NCBI GenBank assembly: GCA_025765595.1
Contig: JAIVFH010000044.1
Location: 62,001-126,000 of the forward strand
Reading direction: 5' to 3'
From: Obelidium mucronatum
Lineage: Eukaryota > Chytridiomycota > Chytridiomycetes > Chytridiales > Chytriomycetaceae
Length of the DNA: 64,000 nt
In this document: positions 1-9,962 of the stretch, one piece after another
Layout of the letters: every line of letters begins with the position of its first letter
How positions within the stretch are numbered: the stretch's first letter is position 1
Notes under the pieces: generated by a model
Seen by the model: only the letters and a program-made list of their open reading frames with translations
The model's database searches: none
Told to the model about the DNA's origin: nothing
Made by a program: the position numbers and the translations under genes

Positions 1-1009
1 AGGGTACTTTGGCGCAATTGTATCGCCACTATGGCCCCAGAGTTGATGAAGAGTTGGTTCAGTTACGATGCTTGTTTGTGTCTCATTTGCACGCAGATCA
101 TCATCTGGGGGCAATTAGTATTTTGAAGCGTGCTCATGAGGTTCAGTTATTTTTTTCGTGACTTTGCTATTGTTATTTTACTGAGGTTTAGATAATAGTT
201 GAAAGCAAAGTATACCAACCCAGAAAGAATATGCGTAGTTGGTCCTGCGCGGTATTTGACATGGTTAACTGAATATGCTGATGTTGAAGACTTTGGTTTG
301 GATAACTTGATGCTTATGGATTCCAAGGATTTGACTCGAAGTTCCAAGTAAGGAAGATTGACGGAAGGTGATTCGAAAGTTAATGATTGTCTTTTTCTCA
401 GAAACGAGAGATTCAAGCAAATCACAAAAACGTCTCAATTCCAAACTCTTCTTGTCAAACACTGTGCGGACTCGTATGCCCTCGTCCTTACACACGCATC
501 ATCTGGAATCAAGGTTGCGTTTTCAGGAGATTGTCGTCCTTCTCCTCAGTTTGTACAGGCTGGGAAAGACTCGGATTTGGTGATTCATGAAGCAACGCTG
601 GCGGATGAAATGAAAAAGGAAGCGGTTGAGAAGAATCATTGTACCACAAACGAAGCAATTCAAATTGGAAAAAGGTATTTGGCAACTCTTTATTTTGGAA
701 TTGCCATCAGTGTGCTGACAAATGTTTATGATTTGAAGCATGAACGCCAAGAATCTTCTCTTGACGCATTTTTCACAAAGATACCCGAAACTTCCGGTTG
801 TGGACATGAAAAAACATGTATCTGAGGACGGTGGCTTGGCTATTGGAGTCGCGTTCGACTCGATGCGGATCCGGTTGAAGGAGTTTAAGCAGTTGGAGAC
901 ACTATACGGGCCATTGACAACGCTTTGGAGCGAAGTTGTGGAAGAGCAGGAGCAGGCAGAGGCGGCTGGGGAGGAACAGATGATGGGTGATGGGTTTGTG
1001 GAACTGTAA
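1..1009 (+). CDS. TRZ1: tRNase Z (ELAC2/Trz1 type), C-terminal part, 5' end outside window
   Basis: Endonuclease that removes the 3' trailer of pre-tRNAs. Four exons read in one frame: 1-140, 211-347, 402-674 and 739-1009; the introns of 70, 54 and 64 bp all have GT...AG ends and matching phases. Seen directly: the metallo-beta-lactamase zinc motif [10 protein letters not shown] in exon 1, FSGDCRPS and the IHEAT block in exon 3, and [19 protein letters not shown] in exon 4. This order is that of the catalytic C-terminal half of long-form tRNase Z. The protein ends in an acidic Glu/Gln-rich tail. The N-terminal half lies upstream of base 1. The stop codon is only 75 bp before the original start codon of the next gene (chitinase). 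Assignment is firm; exact exon edges are inferred. Confidence 0.9.
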
Positions 1010-1085
1010 AGTCTATAAATAGATTTTTCGCTTTTTTTTGTTGCTGTGCCGACTTTTTTTATTTTGGTGGCTGAAGAAACAAGCA

Positions 1086-1105
1086 TGACAATCCAGGGAT
1101 GGCAA
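1086..1105. repeat. Left target-site duplication and terminal inverted repeat of hAT element
   Basis: Bases 1086-1093 read tgacaatc, the 8-bp target duplication. Bases 1094-1105 read CAGGGATGGCAA, the terminal inverted repeat. Both recur exactly at the right end, the TIR inverted. Confidence 0.95.
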
Positions 1106-3350
1106 GTCCCAGGGAAAATGGGTTTTTGGGACTTGGGAAAAAGTGGGACTTTGGTGAATGTCCAAGCCCTGTTTTTCTGGGACTTTGGGACTTTTGGGAA
1201 TTTGAAAAACGAAAAACAAATTAAAAATTACAAAAATGAATAATGAAGACGAGAGTGACGAGACTCCTAAACGGCCAAACCGAATGATTGCAGGGGATAT
1301 CGACCGGACCCCAATGCCTACTGACACTGTAGGTAGTCCTACTGGAGGTTTGTGCTTTGTTGACGGTGACAGCAATAGAAGCTAAGTAACCTAGCTTAGT
1401 GTCATCCAAGCGTAAAGGTGGTCGTAAACTGGATTCAGTATGGGATCTCCTCAGTGTGGAAGATGAACCCCACAAGCGAACGAAATGCATTTGCAAGCAT
1501 TGCAACAAAGAAGTTATACACAACAAGGACGCAAGCCGGGCCAAAAATCATCTGAACAAATGTGGCAAATTTGTTTATATGACGGCTACGCCTTACTCTC
1601 GAGTGGAGAATCCATACTTTATTAAGGCACAACAGCGCCTTCGTGGTGATGTCAAAGTTCCTACTCGCAAGCAACTTGCTGGACCCCTGCGTCAAGAAAC
1701 TGAGGCGAGAGTACGTGCAAGAGTCGAAAGGGTTTTGAAGGATGGTAAAAAAATCCTGGCATTGACAAGTGATGCTTGGTCTGATACTGTCAACAACCCA
1801 ATTCTGAATTACATGGCGGTCGATGTGGAAGCTGGCCAGGCTCTCTTTTTGGAAGCAAACGACACTAAAGAGGAGGGTCACACTGCTGAATACCTGTTCA
1901 AGGACTTGGTTCGTGTGGTAGAGATGTTGGAGCATCCTGACAAGAATAATCCCGCTTCTCGTGGCTGTCAAGTAGCTGGAGCGACTATTGATAACACCTC
2001 AACCAACAAGAGCGTAATGGAAAAGTTTACTGAAAAATACCCTGCAAAATTCATCCAAGGCTGTGTTTGCCATGGGTTCCACCTGATCGTCAAGGAGCTT
2101 ATCTATCCGACCTTGGCCAAAAAAAATGACCCAAACCCGATTCCAAAGGAGCGAAGACCAATGCTGCCGCCAGGTTTTGAAGAGAACTTTGGATGGCTTC
2201 GAGTCCTTTTCCAGAACTGCAAGGATGTTGTTACATTCTTTAACAGCCATCCCATGCTGGCTGCCATACTCGAAACTGAAAGAAAGAAGCAGGGTGGAAT
2301 AAGTTTGGTATTGCCGGGTGAAACGCGTTGGTGCTCAGTTCGCGGCATGTTTGTGTCTATTCTACGGTCGTTCAAAGCCTTGACAGCAACAGTGTCCAAT
2401 GAAAGCTTTCTTGCCAAATGCAGCGGAAGTCAACTTGAATCTCGACGCCGTATCAAAACTTTTGTCTTAAGTGACGACCTTCAACAAGAATTGAAGCAAG
2501 GCATTGCCATTCTTGATCCATTTGACCAAAAAATCAAAGTATTCCAATCAGATTCAGTCCCTATGTCCAAGGTCTACGCTGCCTTTGAGTCATTGCCATG
2601 TGAAGTCGAAGGGTTGACATTCTTGTCACAACCTCAACAGAATTATATCAAGGAGCGAATTCGGTATCGGTGGGATTTTATGTATGCGGACTCACATGGG
2701 ATTTCTTACTTGTTGGACCCTCTTTACTGTGGTCAAAAAATGGACGATACGACAAGAGACGCAGTTGTGGAGTTTCTATGCAAAGAATATCCAAATGGCG
2801 ATGGTACTTTGCCAACTCATGCAGAAGCTCAGAGACGTTTCACAGAAGTTCTGGGCTTTTCAGACGCTCTAAACGCCTACAGGTCAAATGAACAAAATCT
2901 TTATTATCAAGCTTTGTTGAATGGGTCCTTGACACCGAAAAAATTCTGGGAAACTCGAATGGCATCTCGTTTTCCATTTCTCACTGACGTCGCGCGGTGT
3001 GTTTTCAGTCTTGCGCCTGCCAGTGCGTCGTCTGAGCGAAACTTCTCTGCAATGGGGTTCATCCATTCGACATCCAGAAATAGATTGAGTGTCCAGTCTG
3101 TTGCTTCTTTGACGTACATCAGAACAAACGTGGCTGTTCTCGACAAGAAGATGAAAGTGGAATACTTTGACGAAGATGCCGATTTTGATGACTCCCTTGC
3201 ATTGTGATTAGCTTTTTTTCAAGTATTGTTTTTGTGAGGTCAAATAAACGATGAATACCCATTGTCCCTCTGGTATAAACTGAAACTTTCATCATGTTTA
3301 ATTTCCCAAACCCAATGTTTTCCTGGGAAATTGGGTTTTTGCCATCCCTG
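1094..3350 (+). mobile_element. Complete hAT DNA transposon
   Basis: A 2257-bp element with perfect 12-bp terminal inverted repeats and identical 8-bp target duplications on both sides (1086-1093, 3351-3358). Eight bp is the size produced by hAT transposases. Subterminal DNA on the left holds repeated GGGACTT-type motifs (about 1106-1200), as expected for transposase binding sites, although that role is inferred. The transposase is intact. The element lies in the same orientation as the tRNase Z and chitinase genes and breaks the start codon of the latter. Perfect duplications indicate a recent insertion. Confidence 0.95.
1236..3207 (+). CDS. hAT family transposase
   Basis: Cut-and-paste transposase of the surrounding element. 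The large exon (1400-3207) gives about 600 residues: an N-terminal BED-type zinc finger (CICKHCNKEV then H..KC), a first catalytic Asp in LTSDAWSD, a second Asp in ATIDNTSTN, and a C-terminal dimerisation block with the catalytic Glu in ASSERNFSAMGF. The large frame has no ATG near its 5' end. A better start is ATG 1236: exon 1 (1236-1332) joins exon 2 at 1400 through a 67-bp GT...AG intron that keeps phase and adds MNNEDESDETPKRP. No stop or frameshift is visible, so it could be active. Exon 1 is inferred. Confidence 0.9.
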
Positions 3351-3358
3351 TGACAATC
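3339..3358. repeat. Right terminal inverted repeat and target duplication of hAT element
   Basis: Bases 3339-3350 read TTGCCATCCCTG, the inverse of the left TIR; bases 3351-3358 read tgacaatc, identical to 1086-1093. Confidence 0.95.
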
Positions 3359-4660
3359 ACAGACGACCAACAGTTTTTGCAATCTCGAACAAGTTCTTCA
3401 GCAACTGTAGTTGGTTCGCTTGTAGCAAGACCCGAAGTAGACAATCTGAGATCAGAAAGGCCACTGTCATTCGCCATTGATTTGATTGAAGCTTGGGACG
3501 TGGATGGTGATGCTACATTGCCCAATTCCAAGCGGAAGAGTTCTTCAGCCTTATCTACTCAGGACATGTTTGCTTCAAAGTTGCTCTCTAAGGTGAGAAT
3601 ACTGTCTTGGCAAATGTTGATTCGACTGGAGAAATCAACCACTCAAACAAACCCACATTCACAGCAAGCTGAATATAATCCAATTGAAAGTAAGGATTCT
3701 TCGAGCAGTGGAATGAAACATGCAGCTGCCTTGTTGGATGATGATTCAAGTTCCGATGTTTACAAACAGCCTCGACTTGTGTCACATCAGAAGACTGTCT
3801 GCTTTGGGGTGTTGGGACTGTTGATTCTTCTTGGTGTCGTTTTGCTTGCAGTGAGAGAAAAGTTGAATGTATCGCCATCAAGCAGCGGAACGGCTGGTCT
3901 TGTCAATGATTCAATTTCTCCTTTGGTCTCGACTCAGGCTGTTTCTGCAGCGACTAGAATCAACACTGCGGCATCCTTTTCATCTGCATTCCCAAGCACG
4001 AGTACCAGCAGCTCATCGTCTACGTCAACAATCCCGTCAACCACCACTACCTTGTTGACAACGACAACAACAATAACAACTACAGAATCCCCAATCCCAC
4101 CAGCTCCAAAATCAGGAACAATCGCAAGCCTAGTCTCCCGAGAAACATTCGACCGCGCCGTATCTTACTGCACAGGACACTGGGGAATGTATGATTCCGT
4201 CACCTCTGGATTCTCCGCCCCACTTGCAGGCGGCCTCCCCGAACTCTCCCTCCTCCTCGGAAACCTTGCTTGGGAATCCGGCGGCTTCAGTCACACCAAA
4301 GAACAAGCCTGTCAAGACGGTTCCTGTGCATACGGCTGGTACTACGGTCGTGGGTACTTACAACTGACATGGCAAGCAAATTACCAAGCGGCTGCAGATT
4401 TCCTGGGGAGACCCGAGATTGCGAGTAACCCAGATTTAGTTTCGAATGACGAATACACGAATTGGCAGGTTGTGGAGTGGTATTGGATGCAGAAAGTGAG
4501 TCCAGTGCTTCAAGCGGATGGGTTTACGATTGGGGCGAGTGTTAAGGCGATTAATGGAGGGATTGAGTGTGGCGGGAATGTGTGGGGTGGGAGGATTAAT
4601 TTTATTCAGTGTTTTGCGAATCAGTTGGGGAGCTATGTAGATTCGAATTCTTGGTGTTGA
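3350..4660 (+). CDS. GH19 chitinase-like enzyme, membrane-anchored; start codon split by the hAT insertion
   Basis: Predicted endochitinase acting at the cell surface. The C-terminal half carries GH19 signatures: the first catalytic Glu in NLAWESGGF, then YYGRGYLQLTWQANY, then INGGIECGG. Before it lie a Ser/Thr-rich linker and a single hydrophobic segment (VCFGVLGLLILLGVVLLAV, about residues 148-166), so a type II membrane protein is likely. The open frame begins with no ATG at the hAT junction (it reads GTG at 3350). Joining the sequence left of the element (ATG at 1085-1087) to bases from 3351 restores ATG ACA ATC in frame. The next in-frame ATG is 3566, which would drop 72 cytoplasmic residues but keep the anchor and catalytic domain. 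Bases 3593-3664 look like an optional 72-bp in-frame intron. Confidence 0.85.
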   Translation: MTITDDQQFLQSRTSSSATVVGSLVARPEVDNLRSERPLSFAIDLIEAWDVDGDATLPNSKRKSSSALSTQDMFASKLLSKVRILSWQMLIRLEKSTTQTNPHSQQAEYNPIESKDSSSSGMKHAAALLDDDSSSDVYKQPRLVSHQKTVCFGVLGLLILLGVVLLAVREKLNVSPSSSGTAGLVNDSISPLVSTQAVSAATRINTAASFSSAFPSTSTSSSSSTSTIPSTTTTLLTTTTTITTTESPIPPAPKSGTIASLVSRETFDRAVSYCTGHWGMYDSVTSGFSAPLAGGLPELSLLLGNLAWESGGFSHTKEQACQDGSCAYGWYYGRGYLQLTWQANYQAAADFLGRPEIASNPDLVSNDEYTNWQVVEWYWMQKVSPVLQADGFTIGASVKAINGGIECGGNVWGGRINFIQCFANQLGSYVDSNSWC

Positions 4661-4923
4661 GATTTGTACTATTTTTTTTATTTCTTTTTGAGCATTTTCG
4701 CACATTGCAGCGTATCATTTTTTTTCAGTGTCTTGCTTATATCTATATTTCATATATAAATTCGAAGTACTTTTATTTTGTTTGAAGAGCAGCGTGGCGG
4801 ATAATTAACGCGCGGTATCTCGGCGCTTTTTCAGTTTGTCACTTCATCTTGACAATTTTTGTCAGTGAAAAAACATTCTAATACCAGCATTCGCCCTCTT
4901 CAAATCCAGTTTCTTAAGAGCAG

Positions 4924-7381
4924 ATGAACAACAAGACATGTTTTGCACTTGTCGTGGTACTCATACGCGCGGCATGGGCAGCGTCAATCGACGTATTCCC
5001 AGCCCCAATCTCCGACTGGATGACGTCATCCTCAACAGCAGCGAGCTCAATCAAAAACGTACCCTCAAATGGATCCCGTCTAGACAGCAATCCCCCTTCG
5101 TTCTGGTGGAATGGATTCCATACTGGCCCTCAAACGCAATACCAATTTGACATATGGATTGGTAACTGCTCATGGCAGTGGTCCGCTACAAACCTCACCA
5201 AAAACTACCTCCTGCTTCCCTTTGAGCTCCCAACGAACCAAAGCTACGGCTGGCGCATCACAAAGACCCGTGTGGGATACCCACCTGTGATCAGCGCAAA
5301 CCGGACCTTTGAAATGCTGGCCACCTCTCAATCCATTGGCATTTTACCTTCTAATTTGACGCTTTACGTGAGTCAACAGCCACACCCTCGGCTTGTACCA
5401 AACAACTTGACACGTGCGAAATACTTGGCATCATACTCAGGCAGTGGGTTCCCGAAACGCGTCGCCAATCTCGCGTGGTGGTACGCTGCACACATCAACG
5501 ACACGTTAATGCAAGACTTGAACGTGACGTCTGCTGATTTTGCACCCGGCTCCCCCGAATGGGCCGCGTTTCTCTCCAAACTGGCCAACGATGTCTCCAA
5601 GCAAACATTTGGAATCTACAACTACGCGTGGAGTGTTTGGATGGATCCGACGAATTCTGTGAATATGAATGAACTGCGTCGTAGAATTAGAGCTATTACT
5701 GCGTTTAATGTGACAGGGGCAACGTCGGCCGTCAGCCAAGATCAAACAAATCGTGATATTATGATGTCATTGGCTATGGCGTTTGATATTATGAAGGATA
5801 ATTTGACTACAACGGAGCGCGCGGCTGTCGTGGAAACTGTGAGACTTCGTGGAAACCAGGTATGTGTCTTTCTCCTATAAATGGATCTTCTGAATAAAAA
5901 AAACTTTCACCAAGGTATACAACAACGGAGCTGAAACAAAAAGTCTTTTGAAGGACCCATACGATAGCCATGGTGCAAATACTCTGGGATTCCTGGCTTG
6001 TACTGCATTAGCCATGGTTGGAGAGTTCCCTGAGGCCAGTTTATGGTTGGAAGAAACGTTACCCATGTACATGGCTTTGTACAGTACATGGGGAGCAGAA
6101 GATGGCGGCTTTGGAAACGGCCTTGGATACGCGTTTTTCGACGCCACAGACAGTGGACAAAGATGGACATGGATGAGTAGCGGAGCAAATGTCAATATTG
6201 TTGCCAAACAATGGATTCGAAACTGGCCATTGCAATTCATTTACTTTTCCCCGCCTTATGCTGAAACTATTGGAGTAGGTTTTGGTGATAGTGGCGAGAT
6301 GGATTCCACGACTGGGTATCAAGGATTGGTTTGCGCGTCAGTCATATCGCGGATTTTTGGGGATTCTACGACAATCTTGACTGCCAAGCAGAGAAATCTG
6401 TATCAGTGGTACTGCGACCGCATTTTGTATCCCAACAACGACGATCGTTGGAATGGCCACATCTGGGTTGCCCCCTTTGTTGTGAACGCCAGCTTGACTG
6501 ACATCGCCATGAACGCCACTGGTTACCCTTCAAGCATTCATCTGCAGCAAATTGGTTGGGTTGCACTGCATTCCTCTTTATTCAGCAAGAATCGAACGTC
6601 CCTATACTTTCGAGCGTCATCCATTGGGTCGTATAATCACAACAACGCAGACCAGTTGTGTTTCACGCTTTCTCACCGTGGCCGCTCGATTCTCATTTCT
6701 AGTGGTTACTATGACTACTACGGGTCAGGACAACATTATAACTGGCGTAAGCAAACCAAAGCCCAGTCCGGTAGTGTTACTTTAAGCAACGACCAAGGGC
6801 AAAAAATCAATAGCATAACCGCTACTGGTTTAATCTCGCAGTTCCAAACCTCAGACAATTATGATGTGGTTACTGCAACTGCTCTTGACGCCTATAACGA
6901 TGGCTTCAGCACCAGCTCAAAGCCTCTTACACGCGCAACACGTAGCATCGTATACCTCCGGAAAACCAACCAATACATTATATTTGACCAGTTCAACGCA
7001 ACAAAGCCACAAAACTGGACTTGGAATTTCCATTCTTACCGTCCAGTCATTGAACGAGGAGCTGGACGCGGCGTTCTGATCGAATCAGGAAACGCAACTG
7101 TTTGCCTTCGCGTTGTGTCTCCAGCAAATGGGCAAGGACTCTTGTTTTCCCAAACAACCGCGTTTCCCGCAAATGCGCAGACGAGTTTGGCAAATCAGAC
7201 TCACGCGCGTTGGACAGTTTCTGCACCAAGTGTTTCGTTTGCTTTGGTTGTTGTTGTGGATCCAGATTGTACGGATGTTGAGCTTGTGGGTGAAGCAGAT
7301 ATTCCCATGACTCGGGCCATTCGAGTTCCCAATACTTCTACGGTTATAGCTTTTGATGGGAATATGTTGCAAGAAGTTTAA
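4924..7381 (+). CDS. Secreted heparinase II/III-like polysaccharide lyase
   Basis: Two exons, 4924-5859 and 5915-7381, joined in phase 0 over a 55-bp intron; about 800 residues. The first 19 residues form a signal peptide ending in AAWA. The N-terminal part has a fibronectin-like region, then an alpha-helical toroid-like region, then a C-terminal beta-rich part containing SYNHNNADQLCF. That motif corresponds to the catalytic N-H-N-x-D block of heparinase II/III-type lyases. Many N-x-S/T sites fit a secreted glycoprotein. It is probably an extracellular enzyme cleaving uronic-acid-containing glycans; the actual substrate cannot be told from sequence. It sits beside a chitinase, so the two may share a role in digesting wall or host polysaccharides (inference). 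Confidence 0.75.
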
Positions 7382-7447
7382 GACAAGTGACGAATAAACA
7401 CTTTCTTTTATTGTATTTACGCCTGAGTTTGAACTGTATTTATACCC

Positions 7448-9313
7448 CTAAAGTCTCTCAAAACACAACATCACATGTTGTTTAACTACAATGTCGTGGA
7501 TGTCGGTATTGGGCTTGCTGCACAAATGCCTATACCCACCACTCAACGCGTGCTTAATAATACCAATATCAAGATATTTCAAGCTATAAACTTGAGATAT
7601 AACAGCTACTAACGTATTGATCCCATACTGCCTAAAATACTTGGGCTCCTCACACTCCGTTATCCCCAAAAAAACCCAACCACCCTTGGATTGTACACAA
7701 GAAGCTGATAACATAAATTGCATAACTAACTGATGCGTCGAGCCAGTCTCCCATGGACAGTTGAATAATATGGCCGCATCAGGAGGTAAGCCATACATGG
7801 ACAGTTCTCCAATATTTGTTGCATCAATATATGAAAATTGATAAGCTTGAATTCCTTTCACGTGAGGGGCCGCTGGACATGGAGAAATAACAATCTTTGT
7901 TGGACGATTCTCTCTTGGAATCATGGAGATCAAAGCCGCTTCAAAAGAACCAGTCCCAGCTCCAACAGACAACCATGATTTTCTCTCGTTGACAAAAAAG
8001 GACCACGCAAAGCTTGTTGTGATTGAAATATTGTTGACAGCAACTGAGTTCTCCAAGAGTTTTTGGAGTGTAACAAGACCATTAAACTTCCCTCGCACTT
8101 TTTGGAGCAATCGCTGCACTTCCGGAATTTCGAAAGTATCCGATACTATCAAAAGCAAGTTCGCAATCGCGATATTCGCATTCTTGTGATATGTGTAGTA
8201 GGGTTTCAAAACAATATCACGCAATTGCTCTTTGAACAACCGAATTTGATTGTCGAGCTTGCGAAGCACGTCCGTGGTCTTCTGTTCAGCCAACAGAGTC
8301 CGACGCTTTTCATCCTTCAGTTGCAAATGAAGTTCCTGGTATTCCTTGTCAAAAGCCAGAATTGCAGAATCCTTCAGCTGGCGTAAAGCATCGGCAGTCT
8401 TCTGTTCAGCCACCAGTGTCTGGCGCTTTTCATCACCCAGCTGCTTTTCAAGTTCACGGATCTTGGATTCCTTCTCAGAAACCAGAATTGTAGAATCCTT
8501 AAGCTGGCGTATAGCGTCTGCAGTCTTCTGTTCCGCCAGCAGAGTCCGACGCTTTTCATCATTCAGTTGCGAATGAAGTTCACTGATCTTGGATTCCTTC
8601 TGAGAAACCAGAATTGTAGAATCCTTAAGCTGGCGTAAAGCGTCTGCAGTCTTCTGTTCCGCCAGCAGTGTCCGACGATTTTCATCATTCAGTTGCGAAT
8701 GAAGTTCACTGATCTTGGATTCCTTCTCAGAAACCAGAATTGCAGAATCCTTAAGCTGGCGTAAAGCGTCTGCAGTCTTCTGTTCCGCCAGCAGTGTCCG
8801 ACGATTTTCATCATTCAGTTGCGAATGAAGTTCACTGATCTTGGATTCCTTCTCAGAAACCAGAATTGTAGTATCCTTAAGCTGGCGTAAAGCGTCTGCA
8901 GTCTTCTGTTCAGCCACCAGTGTCTGGCGCTTTTCATCACCCAGCTGCTTTTCAAGTTCACGGATCTTGGAATCCTTCAGGTTTGTAGAGTCCTTAAACT
9001 GTCGCAGTTGCTCTTGAAGTTCATTGATCTTGGCGTCCTTGTAATAAATCAATTCATTCTTGGCACGAATAAAGTCATGAAGGCTAGAAATGATGTCGTG
9101 GTCAATGTTGACGGGTTTCGATGGTTGGAGGCTGAGCGAATCGAGCTGGTCTGAAATCCCATCAAGTGTCTTGTCTGGATCTTCGGTGGTGACTGCATCA
9201 TTGTTGTCAGCAGAGGATTGAGTGGATGCATTGTCTTGATCCACGAAGGATTGCGTGTCGGCGAGGGTCGCTTTAAGGTCAGAGGCATCGCGCGGCTGTT
9301 GAATTGGCTCCAT
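7448..9313 (-). CDS. Coiled-coil protein with 42-residue repeats and methyltransferase-like C-terminal domain
   Basis: Single exon, 621 residues. I start it at ATG 9313; the frame extends upstream only to a GTG. Residues 1-75 are acidic. Residues about 75-330 are a long coiled coil built from near-identical units such as SEKESKISELHSQLNDENRR, period 42 residues (six heptads). The C-terminal 200 residues form a globular domain with WLSVGAGTGSFEAALI, matching the glycine-rich SAM-binding loop of class I methyltransferases, then a second block with AAILFNCPWETGS. Function is unknown. A SAM-dependent enzyme on an oligomerising rod is the simplest reading. The methyltransferase call rests on one motif and is moderate. 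Confidence 0.7.
   Translation of the reverse strand: MEPIQQPRDASDLKATLADTQSFVDQDNASTQSSADNNDAVTTEDPDKTLDGISDQLDSLSLQPSKPVNIDHDIISSLHDFIRAKNELIYYKDAKINELQEQLRQFKDSTNLKDSKIRELEKQLGDEKRQTLVAEQKTADALRQLKDTTILVSEKESKISELHSQLNDENRRTLLAEQKTADALRQLKDSAILVSEKESKISELHSQLNDENRRTLLAEQKTADALRQLKDSTILVSQKESKISELHSQLNDEKRRTLLAEQKTADAIRQLKDSTILVSEKESKIRELEKQLGDEKRQTLVAEQKTADALRQLKDSAILAFDKEYQELHLQLKDEKRRTLLAEQKTTDVLRKLDNQIRLFKEQLRDIVLKPYYTYHKNANIAIANLLLIVSDTFEIPEVQRLLQKVRGKFNGLVTLQKLLENSVAVNNISITTSFAWSFFVNERKSWLSVGAGTGSFEAALISMIPRENRPTKIVISPCPAAPHVKGIQAYQFSYIDATNIGELSMYGLPPDAAILFNCPWETGSTHQLVMQFMLSASCVQSKGGWVFLGITECEEPKYFRQYGINTLVAVISQVYSLKYLDIGIIKHALSGGYRHLCSKPNTDIHDIVVKQHVMLCFERL
8340..8990 (-). repeat. 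126-bp tandem repeats encoding coiled-coil units
   Basis: About five to six copies of a 126-bp unit inside the coiled-coil gene. The central copies (about 8520-8900) are nearly identical at DNA level, which points to recent unequal crossing-over or gene conversion. Each unit adds exactly six heptads, so the coiled-coil register is kept. Confidence 0.85.
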
Positions 9314-9464
9314 TTTTGTAGAATAATTGATCACATGTCCAGAAACAATTAAAGTTTCGAACTTTACAAAAAGATATTTGCAAAAGAACTTGATTCGATC
9401 GTCAAAGAGAGCAAGTCTGTTTTGTGATTGGTTGATTTTTGTTAGTTTTACAAAACGGGAAAAA

Positions 9465-9536
9465 TAGCACCGGCAAGTTTCGATCTTGCGACCTTTGAGT
9501 TATGAGCCCAACGATCTTCCGCTGATCTACGGTGCT
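9465..9536 (-). tRNA. Initiator tRNA-Met (CAT)
   Basis: A 72-nt cloverleaf on the minus strand with all stems paired: acceptor AGCACCG/CGGTGCT, D stem GATC/GATC, anticodon stem TTGGG/CTCAA (one G-T), T stem GCAAG/CTTGC. The anticodon loop is CTCATAA. Eukaryotic initiator features are present: A1-T72, three G-C/G-T pairs next to the anticodon loop, and the ATCGAAA T loop with A54 and A60. There is no intron and no encoded CCA. A run of five T follows on the transcribed strand as a Pol III terminator. Confidence 0.95.
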
Positions 9537-9962
9537 ATATATTTCTTGTCATATTTAGTACTATATTATCCTAATTTTTACAATTTCACCAACAATAAAA
9601 TATAACCGTTTACGCATACAACTTCATACAAGCAATTAGCTTGCATCCAATAGAAACAAAGCCATATGTCAGATTAAGCTTTTTTTTGTGATTCAAAGGA
9701 AAAAATAGCAACTACTAGTTTTGGATTCGTCCGCTGATCTACGGTTGCATATTATGTTTTCATTGATATATTAAGTATTTTAAAAACCTAATTGTTGCAT
9801 TTCAGTTAACCACATAGTTTATGCATACAGCTCTACGCAAGCAGTTCTTTGCACTGCATCTATGATCTACACCATTTCACAGAATCAGAGATGATTTGTA
9901 ACAGCACTGACTAATGTTCATTCTTTGAAATCTGAAATCGGCAGTACAAGCTCATTTAGCAA
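9537..9962. other. Intergenic region with a duplicated, decayed tRNA locus
   Basis: No protein gene is seen. The region repeats the tRNA locus in degraded form: a tRNA relic at 9706-9748, and similar flanks (about 9605-9660 and 9790-9850) that share words like ttatgcataca and gcaagca. This suggests a local duplication of tRNA plus flank. The promoter of the gene starting at 9963 must also lie here. Confidence 0.6.
9706..9748 (-). pseudogene. tRNA-iMet relic lacking the anticodon arm
   Basis: On the minus strand the 5' part keeps CCGTAGATCAGCGGA, identical to the acceptor/D-arm start of the intact initiator tRNA 170 bp away. It then jumps to a decayed T arm and acceptor end, so the anticodon arm is missing. 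A preceding run of A (T on the transcribed strand) mimics the terminator of the intact copy. Confidence 0.75.

Noticed and set aside
3350..3352. GTG as a functional start of the chitinase
   Set aside because: Eukaryotic initiation at GTG is unlikely; the GTG arises by chance at the transposon junction.
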